From positions 1 through 12,533 of the forward strand of contig CAJVPJ010001079.1 of assembly GCA_910592205.1 (NCBI GenBank): DNA of 12,533 nucleotides. Reading direction: 5' to 3'. Shown here piece after piece: positions 8,050 to 12,533 of this stretch. The notes beneath the pieces were generated by a model. The model was not told the origin of the DNA. It searched no databases and worked only from the letters and a program-made list of their open reading frames with translations. The position numbers and the translations under genes were made by a program. Every line of letters starts with the position of its first letter. Within the stretch, counting starts at the first letter, position 1. Source of the stretch: Paraglomus occultum. Lineage: Eukaryota; Glomeromycota; Glomeromycetes; Paraglomerales; Paraglomeraceae.

Positions 8050-9709
8050 TTACCTTGCACGCCCTCTAAAAGAAGGACTATAATAAGCCCCATGTCCATA
8101 AAACCCACTTGCCCCTCGCCATCCTGCCCTGCCGCCCCGCCCTCGACCTCTATTGAATCCTGGAATATTTGTCCGTTTTGATGTCACCTGCAAAAAGCAC
8201 AAGAACAAATATATCAAACATTTCTAAAGAATCTTTGCCGACGGTGATGTGATGAACCATAAATGTAAATGTACCTTGATCGGACGTCCACGTAATAAAG
8301 TTTCATTCAGTGCCATTGCGTTTGCAACTAGTGACGGGTCCGCAAATTCGACGTAGGCATATCTGTTGTGTGTGAATGATGTTTCAGCATCAACGTTAAT
8401 GAAACTTGACTCTATTTAGTTACCGTCCACCAACAAAGCAACCTAAAATCAAATAGGATACAACCGATCACTCTACCATCAACATTCATTTCCCTTACCC
8501 TTTAGGATGCCCGCTCCATTTATCGCAAAGGATCGTAACTCTGTTTATCGTTCCACACGATGAAAAGTGTGCTTGGAGATCTTCTGGAGTTGCACTATAG
8601 TCAACCTAGAGTCGGATTTTACAGGTAAAAATGAAGGTGAGCCATGTGTTAGCTCAGAGTAGTAAAGAGCAATGAAAAAACAGCAGATACAGAGTATCAG
8701 AAAAGAGAACATTGTGACGGAATTTCGAGCGAAACGTGGTGAGATGGAGGATGACAGATTTGCTGTAAAAGAAGCATCATAAGAAAGTATGCGCATAAGA
8801 CAGAGAGGACAGAGTATATAATGTCATATATACAATACCAGAACGAAACTAGTTTTCAACCGCGTCCTCTCTTTCTCTCCGGTAGATTATTTTCTTTTTC
8901 ATTCCCTCTTATCTTTTTTCTCCTTTTACCTCTTTTTCTCTTTTTACCCTCATTGCATTCTTTTCCACATTCTTTTTCAACCCCATGCGCGCCCTCCCCC
9001 TCCCCAAACCATTCACCCACAACTTACATTTCCCACGTAAATCGACCTTGCATCTATTGCTTCTTTGTCTAAAAGTAAAGAACACGGTACGCATAGGAAA
9101 GGCACAATAGAAAAGAAGTGGAAAGGAAAAGAAAAAGAGAACACAAATATCAATAAAAGACTCAATTAGATTTTGTTATATGTTCACCCCCCTTCTATCA
9201 ATCTAATTACGCGATAACGTGTAGGTAGTGATAGTTATTTTGTTATGTTTATACCTTCTACCCCAGTTAGATTCATTTCTTTTTCAACCTGAGCTTGCAT
9301 TTCACGCAATTTAGCTGCTTCTTCTTCCATTTCTTTCACTCTTTGTTTCATCGCTTCGAGCTACTTATTTATTTTTTATTAATATTTTGTTTTTTTTTTC
9401 TTTTTTTACTTGGGGAGGGTATCTTGCATCTATTCTACTCTCTATACACTATTCCTGAGCACTCCAAACAACTTTCAACTTGGGGGAGAAAGAGATTCCC
9501 TCATCACACGTCCTTTCTCGTACCCAAACCTGATCTCCCTTTCCCTGGACCCCCTTTCTCTCAAACACACCAAACACACACACTCTCTCCCTTCCTGGAT
9601 TTCTACTCCGACTTACCGCTTCTGCGTCTTCGGGATTAGCATCGCTTTCCTCGTGGACACGCACTTCAATCTCTTCGACTTTAGGTGTGATATGATCTTC
9701 TTCTGACAT
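8050..9709 (-). CDS. PABPN1: Nuclear poly(A)-binding protein (PABPN1/Pab2 family), six exons, complete
   Basis: Binds growing poly(A) tails in the nucleus, stimulates poly(A) polymerase and controls tail length; in fission yeast Pab2 also links transcripts to the nuclear exosome. Exons in transcript order: 9709-9617, 9360-9255, 9068-9028, 8605-8499, 8362-8275, 8187-8050; introns 256, 186, 422, 136 and 87 bp, all GT..AG and phase-compatible. The 573 nt encode 190 aa plus TAA. Domains: acidic N terminus (1-31), coiled coil (about 32-60, [20 protein letters not shown]), one RRM (about 75-150) with RNP2 IYVGNV (76-81) and RNP1 KGYAYVEF (115-122), the family signature [15 protein letters not shown] (102-116), then SKRTNIPG and an Arg/Gly-rich, probably methylated tail (157-190). 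The start at 9709 (MSEEDH) was chosen over an in-frame ATG at 9841 because it gives the usual acidic N terminus. Size lies between yeast and animal homologues. Confidence 0.93.
8865..9010 (-). other. Purine-rich tract in pab2 intron 3
   Basis: Within the 422-bp third intron, about 145 bp are almost entirely C and T on the plus strand, so the transcript carries a long A/G-rich tract (many AAAAAGAGA-like units). It lies just downstream of the donor at 9027. Possible roles are a splicing enhancer or binding of poly(A)/purine-binding proteins; it may equally be neutral simple sequence. Confidence 0.5.
9363..9407 (-). promoter_or_regulatory. Adenosine tract in front of the exon 2 acceptor of pab2
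   Basis: On the transcript strand the last ~45 bases of intron 1 contain A7-G-A10 followed by further A/T-rich sequence, ending AATAAGTAG just before exon 2. The usual pyrimidine tract is absent. Since the encoded protein binds oligo(A), this is a plausible site for control of its own splicing. The sequence is seen directly; the role is inference. Confidence 0.35.
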
Positions 9710-9800
9710 TTGGTATAGTTTGTATGAGTACGCGGTGTAATTAGAAAATATGTGTTGTTGTTTAAAGGAAAAAGAGATGGTGTTGCGGGGTTCGGGGTGC

Positions 9801-10050
9801 GGGGTTAACGTAAACAAGTTTTGAAAATAACGTGACGTCATTAGTCGAATCGGGGACTTTTTGTGAAACGGTATGTCAGGTGGGGTGGGCCATGGTTTTT
9901 TCGGGTATGAACAGGGAATGCGCTCGAGATGTCGAAAAGGGGAAATAGGCCTTGGGTCGTGATGGCAAATTCATAAGATAATGGATATACGCAGAATGTA
10001 TTTTTACTACATTCGATCTGGCATGCTTATCATCTGGGGTTAACGTTAAC
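9801..10050. repeat. Duplicated 15-bp motif upstream of pab2
   Basis: GGGGTTAACGTAAAC at 9801-9815 and GGGGTTAACGTTAAC at 10036-10050 differ by one base and have the same orientation, 235 bp apart. The second copy contains the palindrome GTTAACGTTAAC. Both lie upstream of pab2, so they may be sites for a shared DNA-binding protein. Confidence 0.4.
9833..9840. promoter_or_regulatory. CRE-type octamer TGACGTCA in the pab2 promoter
   Basis: A perfect palindromic TGACGTCA, the consensus for ATF/CREB-type bZIP factors, sits 124 bp upstream of the pab2 start codon. Its distance and perfect match make it a credible promoter element; function is inferred. Confidence 0.45.
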
Positions 10051-10220
10051 GTCACTGAAAAATTAGCGATGGATTCTGCTGGTTCGGTATGCTTTGATCA
10101 CTTGCCAAGTAATTGATTTTTCCTTTGCACGTTTCAACTTTTTAGACAAACAGGCTACGATTTTGCCATCGTTAGACTTTTACCGTCTTCTTTTCGGGAA
10201 TATGCCCGCAGAATGTTGAT

Positions 10221-10242
10221 ATATTGATCATATGATCAATAT
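10221..10242. repeat. 22-bp perfect palindrome
   Basis: The 22 bp are perfectly self-complementary: two TGATCA hexamers surround a central CATATG-type core, with ATAT ends. The symmetry fits a binding site for a dimeric regulator or a small cruciform. It lies about 510 bp upstream of the pab2 start codon with no other gene close by. Confidence 0.45.
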
Positions 10243-10775
10243 TTAATTGTCCAAATATGTTAATACGCATTGCCGAGTCGAAAGTATTTGTCACGTGAAT
10301 CAAAATATTTGAATCTGGAAATGAAACACTTATTTCTCGAATCGTACATTGTATTTCAAGTCGAATTGAAAGACTAGAATTTGGAATGCATTTGATGAAA
10401 GGGGCAATTCATCGCATAATTGAGCCAGAATCATTGACCGACTTTTGACAATGCAAGCAACAACATTGTTAGTTACAAGATGTGGTGATGTAGAAACGAG
10501 ATTCGTAAATCCCATTGTTCAGACGCTCATTCGATATCAAATAGATAAGGCGTCTTTTCGTATTATTACCTTAAACAGGATAGGCATTTTACGCCCAGCG
10601 TTCAATGCATCATAAAAGAAGGAACTTGAAAACTTATTCCAGTTATACGCGCAGTATCAGGAGCAAAAAGTCAGGGGAAACAAAAATGCGAGCGTGCCGT
10701 TTTGTCCGACGCAATTGTTAGAAACAATGTATTATCATGATAGCTAATGACCAAGCGATTATGAACTGTTGCGAC

Positions 10776-10799
10776 AAGTAAGCAATATATATATTACTT
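10776..10799. repeat. AT-rich inverted repeat
   Basis: AAGTAA (10776-10781) pairs with TTACTT (10794-10799) around an alternating AT core; AATATATATATT (10784-10795) is itself a perfect palindrome. It is probably simple AT-rich sequence that can form a small hairpin, with no associated gene. Confidence 0.3.
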
Positions 10800-12006
10800 A
10801 TTAGGAAGATAAACTCTGTATATTAAGGAAACCAATTAGAGAATTCGTTTACTGAGATGATCCGATCTTCGCAGATTCATATATCGATCGTTTATAATAA
10901 ACGAGGCATAATGAACTCACTGTCTGTTGGTCAAAGTGAAGAGGGGAAATTATTCCGGACAATCCAGAAATCACGTAACAAAAATCGGTCTCACATTTGC
11001 GTCTTGTTTGTACGGTGAAAAGCTATGTGTAGTTCTAGACGAAAAGTTCGCCAAATTAGTTGACGTTTATGTAATGCTGTAGAGATGGATGGAAGTGTTT
11101 GTTCGAACTGTTTGTTTTTGAAAAAAGATTGACGATGTGATTAGCATTTGAAAACGAAGAATACTGTCCAATTAACCTATTTCTGTATTGATAGAGCACC
11201 CCCATTTTTAATAAGCTGAATGTATTTTATCAACTTTATCTATTTTGAGACACTTCGCCTTTGTCTTTTGTAATCAGTTTTTTTTTTTAATCTTTTATGG
11301 TTATTTTATTTTCCTGTTATCAGATTTAATGTTCAATCGCCTTGCAGTATGGGGTGTGTGTCAGCACGATGTCTATAATTTGCTTCGATAATTATGTAAT
11401 AATTAGCACATTTTTTTACTTTCCGTAATAGACATGAGTGGGTTGCCTTACATGTCGAAATAAAACGGATATAATTTTTATTACAAAAGGTAAATCTACT
11501 CCAGGAAAGTAATTCCGCTTCCAGTTTATAAATTTCATATCACTATCGCAACTCGTCACTTCTGTATTCCATTTGTCTCTCAGACGTCTGTTCACTATTT
11601 ATTATTACGATTAAGTGATCTAATGATCAAGTTGGTGTTCGAAATCTAAGTAATCCAGAGTACATGAGTTTCAACAACTTGTTAGGCGTAAATTTTCATA
11701 ATTCCATAGCAGACAGCAAAATCGGCCGTTTACAACCACTACTCTATACTGATATGTTGAAAGTACAAAAAGTGTGAGCAAATTTTGTTGTGATATCCTC
11801 AATTTAGGAAGAATGCCATGGTTATATTGTACTGTAAAGTTGAAGCTCTACTACCTAATTTTAAATTACAACCTGAGCATATTGTTATCTAGGCAAAACG
11901 CGCAGGACGCCAGTGTTTGGCGGCGGAAAAATTTATAGCACCTCCGGTCAATAATATGGACCGAAAAAAGAAAAATTTACATGTTAATTTTATTGGTTGA
12001 TGGCTT

Positions 12007-12036
12007 TGTTACCAAATTTAAATGTGCGAGGTAACA
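12007..12036. repeat. 7-bp inverted repeat just upstream of the right-edge gene
   Basis: TGTTACC (12007-12013) and GGTAACA (12030-12036) are perfect inverted arms with a 16-base loop, ending 26 bp before the ATG at 12063. It could be a dimeric regulator site or a hairpin in the 5' leader; short enough to be chance. Confidence 0.3.
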
Positions 12037-12062
12037 CAGTAAGTTGGAACACTCCTTAAACT

Positions 12063-12533
12063 ATGTCGCTAACGTCAGGGATTATCAATAATACAGCACT
12101 TGATAACTTGATCCAATCCTCCTTATCAAAAGATTATTTAGGACTTGAATGGATCCCTAGCTCACGAATTACCGATATAGAGCCAACACAAATTGACCAT
12201 GTCTACTACACTACTGGTTATTATTATACGTTGCTACTACTTGGAAGTAGCGAAGAATGCACACCAACACTTGTGAGTGAGTTGGCCAGAACATACTCAC
12301 TTCCAACACACATGTACAATAACAGTGACAATAGCTTTAAACGATACTCCGTCTGGCTTAACTATCGCAATTGCCTCATAAAGGGGTTTACCAAGCATGA
12401 CGATAACTATTACATGGTTGCTCATAAACGCTTTTACCATTGTTATTCTCGATATAGCTTCTGCTCCACATGTGGAATACTCCGATGTAGTCCCGTGTGG
12501 TGCATTTGTGGTTATAAACAATTATCCGATGGG
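12063..12533 (+). CDS. Cysteine-cluster protein, 5' part only (possible Glomeromycotina expanded family)
   Basis: ATG at 12063 opens 157 codons that run off the window without a stop; an in-frame TAA lies two codons upstream, so this is the first usable start. The frame is much longer than chance and less AT-rich than the spacer. Seen in the product: GLEWIPSSR near residues 27-34, a short hydrophobic run YYYTLLLLG (53-61), several aromatic-rich segments, and a cysteine cluster with C134-x2-C137, C142 and C147-x-C149 (CSTCGILRCSPVWCICG), which looks like a small zinc ribbon. From memory, unverified, Rhizophagus has many proteins with such a cluster followed by a WTSxN-type stretch and often a protein-kinase-like domain; here everything after the cluster is outside the window. 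No signal peptide. The reverse-strand frame at 12297-12521 is a shadow. Confidence 0.75.
   Translation, partial: MSLTSGIINNTALDNLIQSSLSKDYLGLEWIPSSRITDIEPTQIDHVYYTTGYYYTLLLLGSSEECTPTLVSELARTYSLPTHMYNNSDNSFKRYSVWLNYRNCLIKGFTKHDDNYYMVAHKRFYHCYSRYSFCSTCGILRCSPVWCICGYKQLSDG

Larger units (their letters stand above)
9842..12062. other. Gene-poor region between pab2 and the right-edge gene
   Basis: No confident gene, tRNA or rRNA is seen in about 2.2 kb. A minus-strand frame at 10330-10515 (61 codons) is within chance expectation. A short plus-strand exon-like frame after ACTTTTTAG (10155-10222, with KQATILPSLDFYRLLFG) lacks a matching upstream exon. The left part is pab2 promoter; the right part (about 11900-12062) is the presumed promoter of the plus-strand gene, with an inverted CCAAT (ATTGG) near 11992. 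Confidence 0.4.

Noticed and set aside
8545-8796. 83-codon minus-strand open frame with a hydrophobic segment
   Set aside because: It reads through pab2 intron 3 and the wrong frame of exon 4; the RRM frame is decisive.
8821-9094. Phe/Ser/Leu-rich plus-strand frame and a Lys/Arg-rich minus-strand frame
   Set aside because: Both are translations of the polypyrimidine/polypurine tract in pab2 intron 3.
9295-9706. Two long plus-strand open frames (98 and 114 codons)
   Set aside because: They are antisense to pab2 exons 1-2 and intron 1, and are low-complexity.
9787-9804. Possible G-quadruplex (three GGGG runs)
   Set aside because: Only three closely spaced runs of four G are present; a standard quadruplex needs four.
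9710-9841. Upstream in-frame ATG of pab2 at 9841 giving a 44-residue extension
   Set aside because: The extra residues are not acidic or conserved-looking, and the region holds promoter motifs including TGACGTCA; MSEEDH at 9709 is the usual kind of start.
11095-11645. GTTCGAA motifs that recall a tRNA B box
   Set aside because: No matching A box, acceptor stem or cloverleaf could be drawn around them.
12297-12521. 74-codon minus-strand open frame
   Set aside because: It is antisense to the long plus-strand frame starting at 12063.

Overview
The window looks like AT-rich nuclear DNA of a filamentous fungus, most likely an early-diverging, intron-rich one; an arbuscular mycorrhizal fungus (Glomeromycotina, Rhizophagus-like) is my best guess. 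Reasons: two conserved single-copy eukaryotic genes with 3 and 5 short GT..AG introns (mostly GTAAGT donors), long AT-rich spacers, pogo/Tigger-like transposon debris, and a partial reading frame at the right edge that resembles, from memory only, a protein family expanded in Rhizophagus. Nothing suggests a bacterium, plasmid or organelle: no operons, no Shine-Dalgarno sites, and many introns.

Layout. 1-760: repeat-derived DNA, made of an imperfect 88-bp palindrome (1-88) and a decayed, internally deleted pogo/Tigger-like element (about 109-758) with related inverted ends. 811-1215 (minus) and 1554-1856 (plus): two short unspliced orphan reading frames, divergently arranged. 2332-3719 (minus): a complete four-exon gene for the small dynactin subunit DCTN3/p24, reconstructed exon by exon (268 aa). 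3720-8049: a 4.3-kb AT-rich stretch without a confident gene; on the minus strand it holds a speculative two-exon, cysteine-rich small secreted peptide (7240-7632) and one isolated exon-like segment (6238-6321). 8050-9709 (minus): a complete six-exon gene for the nuclear poly(A)-binding protein PABPN1/Pab2 (190 aa). 9710-12062: pab2 promoter region with a perfect CRE-type octamer and a duplicated 15-bp motif, then gene-poor DNA with a 22-bp perfect palindrome. 12063-12533 (plus): the first 157 codons of an open reading frame that runs off the window, with a CxxC...CxC cysteine cluster.

The genes do not form a pathway. The dynactin subunit serves microtubule motor transport and the poly(A)-binding protein serves nuclear mRNA 3'-end formation; they are neighbours only by position, both on the minus strand. 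I see no clear new multi-gene system. The points most worth a second look are the nearly pure adenosine tract placed directly before the exon 2 acceptor of the poly(A)-binding protein's own gene (possible autoregulation), the possible secreted cysteine-rich peptide, the orphan frames, and the unidentified partial protein at the right edge.
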